Source of the DNA: Streptomyces sp. NBC_00775
GTDB lineage: Bacteria; Actinomycetota; Actinomycetes; Streptomycetales; Streptomycetaceae
Reading direction: 5' to 3'
NCBI RefSeq assembly: GCF_036347135.1
Contig: NZ_CP108938.1
Location: 6,138,001 to 6,202,000, forward strand
Length of the DNA stretch: 64,000 bases
Below are positions 33,428 to 41,178 of this stretch, piece after piece. Position numbers and translations under genes: made by a program. The notes under the pieces were generated by a model, which worked only from the letters and a program-made list of their open reading frames with translations, was not told where the DNA came from and ran no database searches. Numbering within the stretch: the first letter of the stretch is position 1; every line of letters starts with the position of its first letter.

Positions 33428-34084
33428 ATGAGATTCAAGAAGCCGCTGATCGGTGCCGTGCTCACCGCCACCATGGTGGCCGGCGCCGCCGGCACCGCGT
33501 CGGCGCACACCCAGGCGCCGCACACCGCCCCGGTCGCCGCGGCCAAGGCGGAGCAGGGCTACTCGGACAGCGACGTGGTCGCCTTCCTGGTCTTCGGCCA
33601 GGGCAAGGCCGCCAAGGACCACCCGGAGCTGGCCCAGCAGATTCGCAGCCGCCGCTCCGACACCTCGGTGACGCCCGCGCAGTTGTCGTACCTGATGGCC
33701 AAGCTGCACCAGGCCGACCCGGCGTTCCACACCAAGGTGACGGAGGCCGTCCAGGCCAAGGACCCGTTCGTGGTGCAGCAGGGCATGGTGGCGCTGAACG
33801 ACGACCTCAAGGCGGCCATCGCCTCGGACAGCAAGGCCAAGAGCCTCAACAGCGCCGACATCGCGCGCCCCAACGGCTGGGTGTGGACCAAGTCCAACAT
33901 CGTGACCGTGGCGAATGTCGCGGCCGGCATCAACGTCGCCGCGGGCACCAACGTCGCTGTGGGCGCGGAAGTCGTCGTGGTCGTCGTGATAGCCCCGGCC
34001 GCGGCCAGCTACGGCTTCGACCTGAAGCAGTCGGACCAGCTCGACGAGAACGACTTCGTCGCGGCGGTCACTTCCGCACTCTGA
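33428..34084 (+). CDS. sdpC: SdpC-family antimicrobial peptide precursor
   Basis: A 218-residue exported precursor. Signal peptide 1-26 (TASAH). The pro-region has the SdpC family signature YSDSDVVAFLVFGQGKAAKDHPEL (44-67) and DPAFHTKVTEAVQAKDP (97-113). A hydrophobic segment (about 151-197) with repeated VAAGxNV units and a run of valines corresponds to the Bacillus SdpC toxin peptide. Unlike that peptide it has no cysteines, so no disulfide can form. GGGGAAG precedes ATG 33428. It is followed by sdpA and sdpB homologues, which in Bacillus are needed to mature the toxin. Confidence 0.82.
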   Translation: MRFKKPLIGAVLTATMVAGAAGTASAHTQAPHTAPVAAAKAEQGYSDSDVVAFLVFGQGKAAKDHPELAQQIRSRRSDTSVTPAQLSYLMAKLHQADPAFHTKVTEAVQAKDPFVVQQGMVALNDDLKAAIASDSKAKSLNSADIARPNGWVWTKSNIVTVANVAAGINVAAGTNVAVGAEVVVVVVIAPAAASYGFDLKQSDQLDENDFVAAVTSAL

Positions 34085-34090
34085 TTTCTC

Positions 34091-34137
34091 TGCGGGGGTG
34101 GCCTGCCGCGACCGCGGCGCGGCAGGCCACCCCCGCA
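34091..34137 (+). terminator. 20-bp hairpin between sdpC and sdpA (attenuator)
   Basis: A perfect 20-bp stem (34091-34110 with 34118-34137) and 7-nt loop seven bases after the sdpC stop. Inside an apparent operon it should reduce read-through, giving more toxin-precursor mRNA than processing-protein mRNA. Confidence 0.8.
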
Positions 34138-34196
34138 CAGGGGCATCAGCACGGCCGGAGCGTTCCGTCCATTACAGGGGGAAAGGAAAACCGCGT

Positions 34197-34754
34197 ATGT
34201 CGACGCCTGTCGCAAGGCGGCAGCTGTACATCTTCGCGACCACGCTGGCGGTCATGGTCGCCTATCTTCTCGTCGCGCTCTTCTACACGCTGCCGAGCAA
34301 CGCGCTCAGCAGCCGCCATTCCAAAGGCGCACGCCAGTACTTCAATGAGGTCACCCCGCAGGTCTGGGCCTTCTTCACCAAGGATCCCGAGGGCGTCCAG
34401 ATCGGCACGTACACCTTCGACGGAAAGCACTCCAAGAATCTTCTGAAGACCCCGCAGGGCAACCCTTCGAACCTTTTCGGACTTGACCGTACCCAGCGCG
34501 CCCAGGGTCCCGAGATCGCCTACATCAATACCTCGGTGACCCAATGGCAGCCGTGCGCGGGTAATTTGGAGATCTGTCTGCACGAAGCGGCCGCACGCCC
34601 CGCCGAGAAGGTCAAGAACCGCAACCCCGTGCGGACCGTGTGCGGGGACTCCTTCATCACTCAGGAACGCGTCGTGCCCTGGTCGTACCGGAACCTGGTG
34701 CCGTACGACCGGCGCGTCACCAGAATCGCCCACCTGGACGTCTCATGCTCATAG
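34197..34754 (+). CDS. sdpA: SdpA-family antimicrobial peptide system protein
   Basis: A 185-residue protein with one N-terminal membrane helix (about 10-30, LYIFATTLAVMVAYLLVALFY) and an extracytoplasmic domain containing QVWAFFTKDPEGVQIGTYTF and CGDSFITQERVVPWSYRNLVPY. These match the SdpA family. In Bacillus, SdpA acts with SdpB in post-translational production of the SdpC toxin. The domain has several Cys. GGGGGAAAGGAA precedes the ATG. Its stop overlaps the sdpB start by 10 nt. Confidence 0.8.
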   Translation: MSTPVARRQLYIFATTLAVMVAYLLVALFYTLPSNALSSRHSKGARQYFNEVTPQVWAFFTKDPEGVQIGTYTFDGKHSKNLLKTPQGNPSNLFGLDRTQRAQGPEIAYINTSVTQWQPCAGNLEICLHEAAARPAEKVKNRNPVRTVCGDSFITQERVVPWSYRNLVPYDRRVTRIAHLDVSCS

Positions 34755-35761
34755 CCGCCCGTACAGCCCTTTCCCGACTTGGCGAAGAGCAGTCTGCTCG
34801 GCTCCAACTCCGGCTCTCCACCTTTGACTTCCGCTCGCGCTGGTTCGGCGTGGGACGCTCGCTGATCTGCTTCGCCGAGCTGACGGTGGTCCTCATCACC
34901 CCGTCGAAGGCGCTGCTCACCCCCGTTCTGACCATCAGCGACGGCGCCCGCTGTGGGGGAGTGCGCGCCGCGTCCGCGTACTGCCTGGTGGGAGGTACCT
35001 CCCATGCGGAGTACGCCCGTTGGATCCTGGTCGCCGCGCTTCTCGTGGCCGCCGTCGGATACCGGCCGCGCTGGACGGCGATCCCGCAGCTGTGGGCCAT
35101 CTACTCGATCGCGGTGAGCATCACTGTGCCCGACGGCGGCGAATCCGTGGGCATGATCATGTCCCTCCTCATGCTGCCGATTCTCCTGACGGACAACCGG
35201 ACTTGGCAGTGGGACCCGCCGGCGAAGCCGCTGCGACCGTCCGCGCACGCGATCGCCTACGCCGCCTTCTGGGCGGTCAGACTGCAGCTCGCATACATCT
35301 ATCTCGACACCGCCATCAGCAAGTTCGGAGTCGCCGACTGGGCCAACGGGACGGCGGAGTACTACTTCCTGCGCGACAACATGTTCGGCGTCGCGGGGCC
35401 CTGGGACGGGCCGCTGCTCGCGCTCTCCAAGTACCCCTTGATCGTGGTCGCCATGACCTGGGGCGCGCTCGTCGTCGAACTCCTCATCGCCGTCTGCATC
35501 CTGGGCTCCGACCGCTGGCGCAGGGTGGGGCTGGTGCTCGACATCCTGCTGCACGGCTCGATCATCCTGCTGATGGGCCTGTGGAGCTTCGCCCTCGTCA
35601 TGATCGGCTGCTCGGTCGTCGCGTCGATGCCGCTGCTGCGTACGCCGTCGGCCGAGACGCCCGACGAACAACTCCCCACCGGGCAACTCCCTGTTGAAAA
35701 AGGCACCAATGACAGCTCCGTTGACCACTCAGTTGGCCGCTCGTCGGCAGTGCTACGTTGA
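34745..35761 (+). CDS. sdpB: SdpB-like HTTM-domain membrane protein
   Basis: A 338-residue polytopic membrane protein with about seven to eight helices. HTTM/SdpB features include FGVGRSLICFAELTVVLITP near the start and LQLAYIYLDTAISKFGVADWANGTAEYYF in the middle; the (Y)IYLxTAIxKF...W..GTA pattern is typical of vitamin K carboxylase-like HTTM proteins. SdpB is required with SdpA for toxin maturation in Bacillus. The ATG at 34745 overlaps sdpA, indicating coupling. The last ~40 residues are polar and overlap the next gene if its upstream start is used. Confidence 0.8.
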   Translation: MLIAARTALSRLGEEQSARLQLRLSTFDFRSRWFGVGRSLICFAELTVVLITPSKALLTPVLTISDGARCGGVRAASAYCLVGGTSHAEYARWILVAALLVAAVGYRPRWTAIPQLWAIYSIAVSITVPDGGESVGMIMSLLMLPILLTDNRTWQWDPPAKPLRPSAHAIAYAAFWAVRLQLAYIYLDTAISKFGVADWANGTAEYYFLRDNMFGVAGPWDGPLLALSKYPLIVVAMTWGALVVELLIAVCILGSDRWRRVGLVLDILLHGSIILLMGLWSFALVMIGCSVVASMPLLRTPSAETPDEQLPTGQLPVEKGTNDSSVDHSVGRSSAVLR

Positions 35762-36701
35762 ATCGGTGGCCAAGCTGGAAGTGCTGAATGTGTCCGCGGG
35801 TTACCGGGGACGGCCGGTGCTCCGGGATGTCAATCTCGAATACGGCGCGGGAATTCACGTACTGCTCGGCCCGAACGGCGCCGGCAAGACAACGGCGTTC
35901 CGTGTGCTCGCCGGGATTCTCGCGCCCTTCGAGGGCACCGTTCTCGTGGACGGCACCGACCCGCACACGCACACGGAGACCAAGTCCCTGATCGCCCTCG
36001 CCACCCACCGCTCGGCGCTCGCACCACGCCTGAGCGTCGTGGACAACCTGCGGTACTGGACACGCGTCCTCGGCCTGCCGCCCAGGCCGTCGGAGGAGCG
36101 GATCGCGGAGGTCCTGGACCTGCTCGGCCTCACCGACCTTGCGGACCGCCGGATCGGCAGCCTCAGCCGCGGCCAGAACCAGCGAGCGGGCCTGGCGAAG
36201 GCGTTCCTGGGACGCTCGCCGATCCTTCTCCTGGATGAGCCGATGTCGGGACTGGACCCGACGACGACAGGTCAACTCACCGAGTACCTACGAGGGTTGG
36301 CGAACGAGGGGCACACGGTGGTCGTCTCCACGCACGCCCTGGCCGACGCCAACCGCTTCGCCGACGACGTGACAGTGCTGCAGAAGGGACGCATCGTGGG
36401 CCGAGGTGAGCCGGCCGCCCTGCGCACCGCCCTGCTGGGCAGCGCCTACCGGTTGCGCGTCCGAGGCTCCGGCGACGTGCCGGCGGTCCTCGACCGGCTG
36501 GGCCTGCGGTACGAGGAGCAGCAAGGTGCCGTGGTCGTGGAGGTGCCCGACGAGCGGGCGGCGGAGTCGCTGGTCGCCGACCTGGTGAGGGAAGGGATCG
36601 GCGTACGAGAAGTAGTACCCGCCCGCAACCCGCTGGAGGACGTCTACCAGCAACTGCAGACGGAAGTGCCGGCACCCGCGGACGGAAGGCGCATACCGTG
36701 A
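35709..36701 (+). CDS. ABC transporter ATP-binding protein of the Sdp-like operon
   Basis: About 330 residues from ATG 35709 (AAAAAGG upstream); a GTG at 35766 just after the sdpB stop would shorten it by 19 residues. Walker A GPNGAGKTT, signature SRGQNQRAGLAKAF (a variant of LSGGQ), Walker B ILLLDEPMSGLDP and the switch His (VVSTHALAD) are all present. The C-terminal ~90 residues form a regulatory domain. Exporter ATPase for the toxin, or an immunity pump; the latter is inferred because no SdpI-type immunity protein is seen. Confidence 0.85.
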   Translation: MTAPLTTQLAARRQCYVESVAKLEVLNVSAGYRGRPVLRDVNLEYGAGIHVLLGPNGAGKTTAFRVLAGILAPFEGTVLVDGTDPHTHTETKSLIALATHRSALAPRLSVVDNLRYWTRVLGLPPRPSEERIAEVLDLLGLTDLADRRIGSLSRGQNQRAGLAKAFLGRSPILLLDEPMSGLDPTTTGQLTEYLRGLANEGHTVVVSTHALADANRFADDVTVLQKGRIVGRGEPAALRTALLGSAYRLRVRGSGDVPAVLDRLGLRYEEQQGAVVVEVPDERAAESLVADLVREGIGVREVVPARNPLEDVYQQLQTEVPAPADGRRIP

Positions 36702-37534
36702 AGCGACGTGGCCTCCCCTTCGACGTGACCCGGGCCAGGGTCCTGGCGTCCGCGCTGTTGTGGCGGATGAGACGGGAACGGCTGCGGAACTTCGCCACGG
36801 TGTTCCTGCCGTTCGTGCTGACGGTCGCCTCCGTGATCGTTCTGCCTCTCGTGTCCGACGACGCGGACATGAACGGCGCGGCCAGCAGCGGTCGGCTCGG
36901 CGCGCAGTACGGGGCGCACGGGGACACGGTCGCGGCCGGGCTGCTGCTCGTCCTGATGCCCGGCGTCATCGCCCTGCACGGAACGGTCGGCGCGGGCCTC
37001 GCGGTGCGCAACGTGGTCGGCGCGGAGGCTGGGGTCGGCGCCCTTGAGGCGATGCTCGGCGCCCCGTACAACCCGGCGAGCATCGCGGGTGGACTGCTCG
37101 GCTACGTACTCGTCGTCACGACGGCCCAGTGGGCGGTGATGAGCGCGCTCGGCGCCCTCGCTCTCTCCCTGTCCAGCGCCCTGCACCACGACAGCCTCAC
37201 ACCGGACGCCGGTTATCTGACACTCGCCCTCCTGCTCCCGCTCCTGGCCACCTGGGCGGGCGCGGCCCTCGCCCTGCTGCTCAACCTGCTCTTCCCCCGC
37301 CTGTCCCAGCCCGGCGCCGGCGCCCTGGCGGGCAACGGCGGCGGCCTGGTCAGCCTGGCCGCGATGCTGCCCGGCTTCGGCGCCCTCCTGGCGATGTCCA
37401 TCGCCCTGGACCCGCTGGGCCCGACAAGGCTGCTGTTGTACGCGGGCGGGGTGACCGTACTGATCACGGTGGGCAGCCTGATCGGCATCGCGAGGGGCTT
37501 CCGCCCGGAGTCGGTTCTGTCGTCGTCGGCGTGA
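36698..37534 (+). CDS. ABC transporter permease of the Sdp-like operon
   Basis: A 278-residue membrane protein with six hydrophobic segments (for example TVFLPFVLTVASVIVLPLV, LLLVLMPGVIALHGTVGAG, YVLVVTTAQWAVMSALGAL). Residues EAGVGALEAMLGAPYNP resemble the coupling helix of ABC-2 type permeases. Its GTG start overlaps the ATPase stop (GTGA), so both are made together. With the ATPase it forms the export or immunity module of the sdpC-sdpA-sdpB operon. Confidence 0.82.
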   Translation: MKRRGLPFDVTRARVLASALLWRMRRERLRNFATVFLPFVLTVASVIVLPLVSDDADMNGAASSGRLGAQYGAHGDTVAAGLLLVLMPGVIALHGTVGAGLAVRNVVGAEAGVGALEAMLGAPYNPASIAGGLLGYVLVVTTAQWAVMSALGALALSLSSALHHDSLTPDAGYLTLALLLPLLATWAGAALALLLNLLFPRLSQPGAGALAGNGGGLVSLAAMLPGFGALLAMSIALDPLGPTRLLLYAGGVTVLITVGSLIGIARGFRPESVLSSSA

Positions 37535-37602
37535 GAGAAGCCGACGCAAGGCATCCGCCGGACGCAACCGGTCAATCAGTCAACCAGTCAAGAAATTCGG
37601 TG

Positions 37603-37920
37603 ATGTTCATGGCGATGGTGAAGGTCCTGGTCGACATCCGTCCCTCCCTGGTGGCGCTCCCCTTCCACCGCGCCTTCACACGACCAGTCGTGGAGATCGA
37701 CGGCGTCGAGTGGCCCGCGAGGTGGGGCACGACGGAGATCCCGGTCGATGCGGGAGCTCACGAGATAGCCGTGTTCTTCCGCTACAAGGGCCAGCGCGCG
37801 GCCCGACTCGGCGTAGGCACCGATGAGTTGATGGTGCACGACGCCCCAGGCACACCGCCGCGGGTGACGGCCCGTCTCGGTCCACGCAACGGCAGCAGCT
37901 TCAAGGTCAAGTCCGCCTGA
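37603..37920 (+). CDS. Small beta-rich protein downstream of Sdp-like operon
   Basis: A 105-residue protein (possible starts ATG 37603, 37609 or 37615; ribosome site weak). It is predicted to be all-beta: VKVLVDIRPSLVALPFHRAF, VVEIDGVEWPARWGTTEIPV and GAHEIAVFFRYKGQRAARL, an immunoglobulin-like pattern without a signal peptide. No family recognised. It lies 68 bp after the ABC permease, same strand, so it may be an accessory or immunity component of the toxin system. Confidence 0.6.
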   Translation: MFMAMVKVLVDIRPSLVALPFHRAFTRPVVEIDGVEWPARWGTTEIPVDAGAHEIAVFFRYKGQRAARLGVGTDELMVHDAPGTPPRVTARLGPRNGSSFKVKSA

Positions 37921-37938
37921 GGCGCCGAGGAGGTGCAC

Positions 37939-38157
37939 ATGCCCCAGAAGTCGATCGTGCAGTGCGCGGCGGGACACCTCTATACGGCCACATGGATACC
38001 GTTCGTCGGCTTCAAGTCCCTACGCCTCACCCCGTCCAAGCGCTACGCCCGCTGCCCCGTGGGCAAGCACTGGGCAGTGGTCAGCAGGCCCGACCAGTCG
38101 ACCCTCACCGAGGAGCAGCTCGCCGCGGCGCGGTCGCACGACGCGGGCTGGATGTAG
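37939..38157 (+). CDS. Small putative zinc-ribbon protein
   Basis: A 72-residue protein; GAGGAGGT directly precedes ATG 37939. The sequence QCAAGHLYTATWIPF, then KRYARCPVGKHW, gives C-x3-H and C-x4-H pairs spaced like a zinc ribbon, with VGFKSLRLTPSK between them. No family claimed. Same strand and 18 bp after the previous small gene, it is the last gene of the apparent toxin transcription unit. Confidence 0.6.
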   Translation: MPQKSIVQCAAGHLYTATWIPFVGFKSLRLTPSKRYARCPVGKHWAVVSRPDQSTLTEEQLAAARSHDAGWM

Positions 38158-38214
38158 GCACGACGCAGCCGAAGCCGGCGGCTTCACGGGGGCGGACTTC
38201 GACAGGCGGCGGCC

Positions 38215-38322
38215 GAATCCGGGATACGCGAACTGCGCACCCGCCACGTCCAGGACATGTTCAAAGCCATCTGGGCCAACTGGAACGCCGCCAAGGCCGC
38301 ACTCCGAACAGCCCGCAGATGA
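38215..38322 (+). pseudogene. Possible integrase N-terminal-domain fragment
   Basis: A short frame encodes IRELRTRHVQDMFKAIWANWNAAKAALRTARR in pieces before a TGA. The (L)R.(R/K)HVQ.MF..I pattern resembles the SAM-like core-binding region of actinobacterial tyrosine integrases. There is no start codon and both neighbours are unrelated. It would be the third integrase scar in the island, left of the att copy at 39195. Confidence 0.35.
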
Positions 38323-38375
38323 GCCCGGGCATGCAGCCGCCCGGCTCGGGGCTCCCTGTCGGGCAGCACCCCTTG

Positions 38376-38796
38376 TCAGCCGCAGGGCAGATCAAGGTTG
38401 TACGTGCGGTAGCCGGAGTTGATCTGCGTGTCGGTCCAGTACGGGCCGGACATGACGTACCGGGCCCTGAGCGTGTAGGTGCCGGGACCGGCGCAGCCAG
38501 TGGAGTTTCCTTCGACCACGCCGGACGGGCCGCCGCTGCCGGAACTGCTGCCGTCCAGCACGTCCTGGCCCTCGCGCGTCACGGTGTAGGCGAAGTCGAA
38601 CCCGCACGGGTACTTGGCGTTGGCGGTACAGCGGGAACTTACTGCCGCACGCCGTCGTCGGCTCGGCCGCCGCCGCAGCGCGCGGTGCACGGGCGGGTGC
38701 GGCGCTGACAGCGGGTGCCATCGCTGTCACCAGCGCCACCGTGGCGGTGGCCGCGCAGACGGCGGCGCGTTTGAAGCGCGTGTGGAGCGAGGTCAT
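38376..38796 (-). pseudogene. Frameshifted secreted small protein
   Basis: From ATG 38796 (GGAGGG upstream) a clear signal peptide is read (RAAVCAATATVALVTAMAPAVSA). Near 38640 the coding sense moves to another frame, continuing CTANAKYPCGFDFAYTVTREG, GCAGPGTYTLRARYVMSGPYW and YRTYNLDLPCG to a stop at 38376. One indel would fuse them into a secreted protein of about 140 residues with several Cys. It is either a real pseudogene or a sequencing error. Confidence 0.7.
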
Positions 38797-39125
38797 GTTG
38801 CATCCCTCCGGGTGATCGATTACCTGCGGCAATCACGGCAACTACCGTCTGACAGGGCGGAGTTGCTCGCCTGGCAACGATGTCAGGCAGGCGATGGGCA
38901 GTCAGTAAAAATGCCCCAGATTGGACGATGTGAGGGAATACGTCACATTTTTACGTCGCCTGTTGCGGGAGTGCAGAGGACAGCCCTTTGGAGACCGGGG
39001 CTACCTCGTTGGATTCCATCGGTGAGCGGCGATCACCTGGTTTCGCAGTCTCCTGGCAACCTGTCGATCACAACCGAAGGCGGGCTCCAACGGCACGTTC
39101 CCAGTGCGTTCCCAACTGACGCAAC

Positions 39126-39156
39126 AAGGCCCTCCGTGATCTACAGGGAGGGCCTT
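39126..39156. terminator. Hairpin near att copy
   Basis: AAGGCCCTCC pairs with GGAGGGCCTT (10 bp, 11-nt loop). The surrounding gap 38797-39194 has an A+T-rich patch (TTTTTACGTC near 38947) that may be the promoter of the frameshifted gene, and nothing else that I can support. Confidence 0.65.
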
Positions 39157-39194
39157 CGTCATGCAGGGCCAGGCTCTGACCTGGTGTTTCTCTG

Positions 39195-39237
39195 TGCCCC
39201 CGGCAGGATTCGAACCTGCGACACCCGCTTTAGGAGT
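39195..39237 (-). repeat. att-like copy of tRNA-Arg(CCT) 3' half
   Basis: Identical to the intact tRNA through CACCCGCTTTAGGAG, then diverging to TTCGATCCGAGCGCGC. A related continuation, AGGAGTTCGATCCGGGC, occurs at 19022-19038. Confidence 0.88.
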
Positions 39238-39329
39238 TCGATCCGAGCGCGCTCCCGCTTGGGCCGGCCACTGGCGCGACGGTCGGACAGAGACGCTGGT
39301 GTACGCCCCGGTCCGGCGTCGTTGATGAA

Positions 39330-40493
39330 GCTCCTATAGACCGTCAAGCGGCCCGTAGGAGTGGCTTAGGTGTGGGATTTTGACGGGTGAGGTGTTGGTA
39401 GACCTCGCGGGCGATGAAGCGTTTGAGGCAGCGCAGGATGTCCTTCTTCGACATGCCTTCGGCGGTGCGGCGGGTGACGTATTTCTTGGTGCGGGTGTCG
39501 TAGCGCATGCGGACCAGGGCAATGATGTGGAGGGCGTGGTTGGCCCGTCGGTCGCCGCCGCGGTTGAGGCGGTGCCGGTGTGTGCGGCCCGAGCTGGCGG
39601 GGACGGGGGCAGCCGCGCACAAATGCGCGAAGGACGCCTCCGATTTCAGCCGGTCGGGCTTGTCGCCTGCGGTGATCAGGAGCTGGGCGGCGGTTTCGGT
39701 GCCCACGCCGGGCAGGGCGACCAGTGTGGGGGCGGCCTGGGCGACCAGGGGCTCCAGTTCGGTGTCGGCTTCGGTGATTTCCTCGGTGAGGTGCTGGTAG
39801 CGGCGGGCCAGGCGTCGCAGGGCTGTGCGGGCTGCGCAGGCCGGGTCGCTGGGGTTTGGTCCCGGGCGGGAGCGGGCCAGGTGCCTGATCAGCTCGGCGG
39901 TGTGCAGGGTGCGCAGTCGTTCGCGGACCTGGTCGGGTGCGGTGACGATCAGGGTGCGGATCTGGTTGAGGGTCTGGGTGCGGGCCTTGACTGCCGAGCG
40001 GCGGACGACCCGCAGGGTGCGAATGGCTTCCACGATGCCGTCGCGGTTCTTGGGTGTGGCGCTGGCCCGGCCGGAGAGCACGGCGGTGGCGGCGGCGTAG
40101 GCGTCGAGGGGGTCGGACTTGCCGTTGGCTCTGCGGGCTCGCCGGTCGGGCCGGTCCACCTCGATGACGGTGACCTGGGCGGGTGAGTTGCGAGCCGTAG
40201 GCGCCGGTGCCCTCGACTCCGACGGCGAGGACCTCGCCGTGCGAGCGCAGCCAGTTGAGCAGCTGGCGGTAGCCGTCGGGGGTGGTGGGGAAAGCCTGGG
40301 TGGCCAGGTGCCGGCCGATCGAGTCGATCACGGCGGCCTGGTGGAAGTCGGTGTGGGTGTCGACGCCGCCGACCACCGCTATTTGGTCTGCCATTCTGGT
40401 TGCTGCTGTCCTTCCGTGCGCTGCGTGAGGGGCGGCGCGTGCCGGTCGGGCGGCAGGACAAGACTGTGATGGGACCTTTGGCCGGGCTCCTAT
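39330..40493 (-). mobile_element. IS110-family insertion sequence (damaged)
   Basis: The 8-bp direct repeat GCTCCTAT occurs at 39330-39337 and 40486-40493, flanking the transposase and about 100 bp of leader. At about 1.16 kb it is shorter than typical IS110 elements (1.3-1.5 kb). IS110 elements lack inverted repeats and encode a guide (bridge) RNA in a non-coding end; the 40395-40493 leader is the place to look. The exact ends are tentative. Confidence 0.6.
39344..40394 (-). pseudogene. IS110 transposase with frame disruption
   Basis: From ATG 40394 the frame gives the RuvC-like N-terminus IAVVGGVDTHTDFHQAAVID and GVEGTGAYGSQL, then shifts near 40185. A second frame continues with VIEVDRPDRRARRANGKSDP, DAYAAATAVL and the C-terminal helix-hairpin domain ALPGVGTETAAQLLITAGD, then SFAHLCAAAPVPASSG with the conserved Ser, ending at 39344. 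About 20 nt appear lost at the junction. IS110 enzymes are not known to need programmed frameshifting, so the enzyme is probably dead. Confidence 0.8.
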
Positions 40494-40647
40494 GAGGTCA
40501 CAGACGCCCGACCGGCCGCGCGCGGAGCGGCACCGCCCGGGACGGCCGACAAATCATCAACAGGACAGCCGGATGGCGTCGGTCAGACGGAGAGTCAGGC
40601 CCCCCAGGGCGGCACCACCGGCATCCTCACAGTCAGCTGTGGATGTC

Positions 40648-40681
40648 AAAGGCCCCGGACCATGATCGGTCCGGGGCCTTT
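40648..40681 (-). terminator. tRNA-Arg terminator
   Basis: AAAGGCCCCGGACC pairs with GGTCCGGGGCCTTT (14 bp, 6-nt loop), directly 3' of the tRNA. Read on the minus strand, the stem ends in TTT. Confidence 0.85.
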
Positions 40682-40688
40682 GCCCTTG

Positions 40689-40761
40689 TGCCCCCGGCAG
40701 GATTCGAACCTGCGACACCCGCTTTAGGAGAGCGGTGCTCTATCCCCTGAGCTACGAAGGC
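40689..40761 (-). tRNA. tRNA-Arg (anticodon CCT)
   Basis: A 73-nt cloverleaf. The acceptor stem pairs GCCTTCG with CGGGGGC (with G-U pairs), the D-arm has AGCTCAGGGGATAGAGC, the anticodon stem CCGCT/AGCGG encloses loop CTCCTAA (anticodon CCT, reading AGG), and the T-arm is GCAGG-TTCGAAT-CCTGC. CCA is not encoded. It is the intact target site of the island: four 3'-half copies lie to its left. A TACACT -10-like hexamer occurs upstream on the minus strand near 40880. Confidence 0.95.
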
Positions 40762-41152
40762 GGGGATCTGTCGGAAACCGTGTCTGGAATTGGTCCGCGG
40801 GTGAGCGGATCGATGCAGACGAGGTCTCGCCAGTCTTGTGGCGGCGTGGTCGATGTAACGGCCGTGCCACCGCCGACAGTGTAGCGGTTGGGGAGATGGC
40901 AGCTGTCGAGTAATCGGGGTGGGGACTGGGAGCCTGCCAGTGCGGAGCGCTGTGAGGCTCAGGACGCGCGTCCGGTCCGGCAGCCGACCGGCACGAAGGC
41001 CCACACGGCCGCCCCCACGTCGCCGGCCATGACCCACGTCGTCGCCCGCCTCCGACGTCGCCCGCCGCCACCCCCGTCGCCGGAACCCGACGCCCGACCC
41101 CGGGGCGCCCCACGGAACACTCTTCCTCCGCGTCCTGCTGCGACCCGGCACG

Positions 41153-41178
41153 TAACAAACAGACTGGTCTGAATTGTA
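41153..41178. promoter_or_regulatory. TetR/GBL-receptor-type operator 1
   Basis: AAACAGACTGGTCTGAATTG with the dyad CAGAC-TG-GTCTG at 41160-41171, about 260 bp before the first TetR gene. It shares its core with the sites at 43016 and 43981. The rest of 40762-41430 holds the tRNA leader and a pyrimidine-rich repeat (TTTCCATCC units near 41375-41400). Confidence 0.65.

Larger units (their letters stand above)
11711..40761. mobile_element. Accretion island at tRNA-Arg(CCT)
   Basis: Five co-oriented copies of the tRNA-Arg 3' half (11711, 25204, 28871, 39195, and the intact gene ending at 40761) divide about 29 kb into four segments. Integrase fragments lie just left of the copies at 11711 and 28871, and a weaker one lies left of 39195. 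This is expected when several integrative elements insert one after another into the same tRNA 3' end and then decay. Cargo differs sharply between segments (exopolysaccharide, rpoA copy, STAS-ANTAR, Sdp-like toxin, IS110). No intact integrase or excisionase remains, so the island is probably fixed. The segment limits are inferred from the repeats. Confidence 0.65.

Noticed and set aside
40633..41151. 172-residue minus-strand frame across the tRNA-Arg
   Set aside because: It reads through the tRNA gene, a common false call (VAGSNPAGG-type tail), with no domain.
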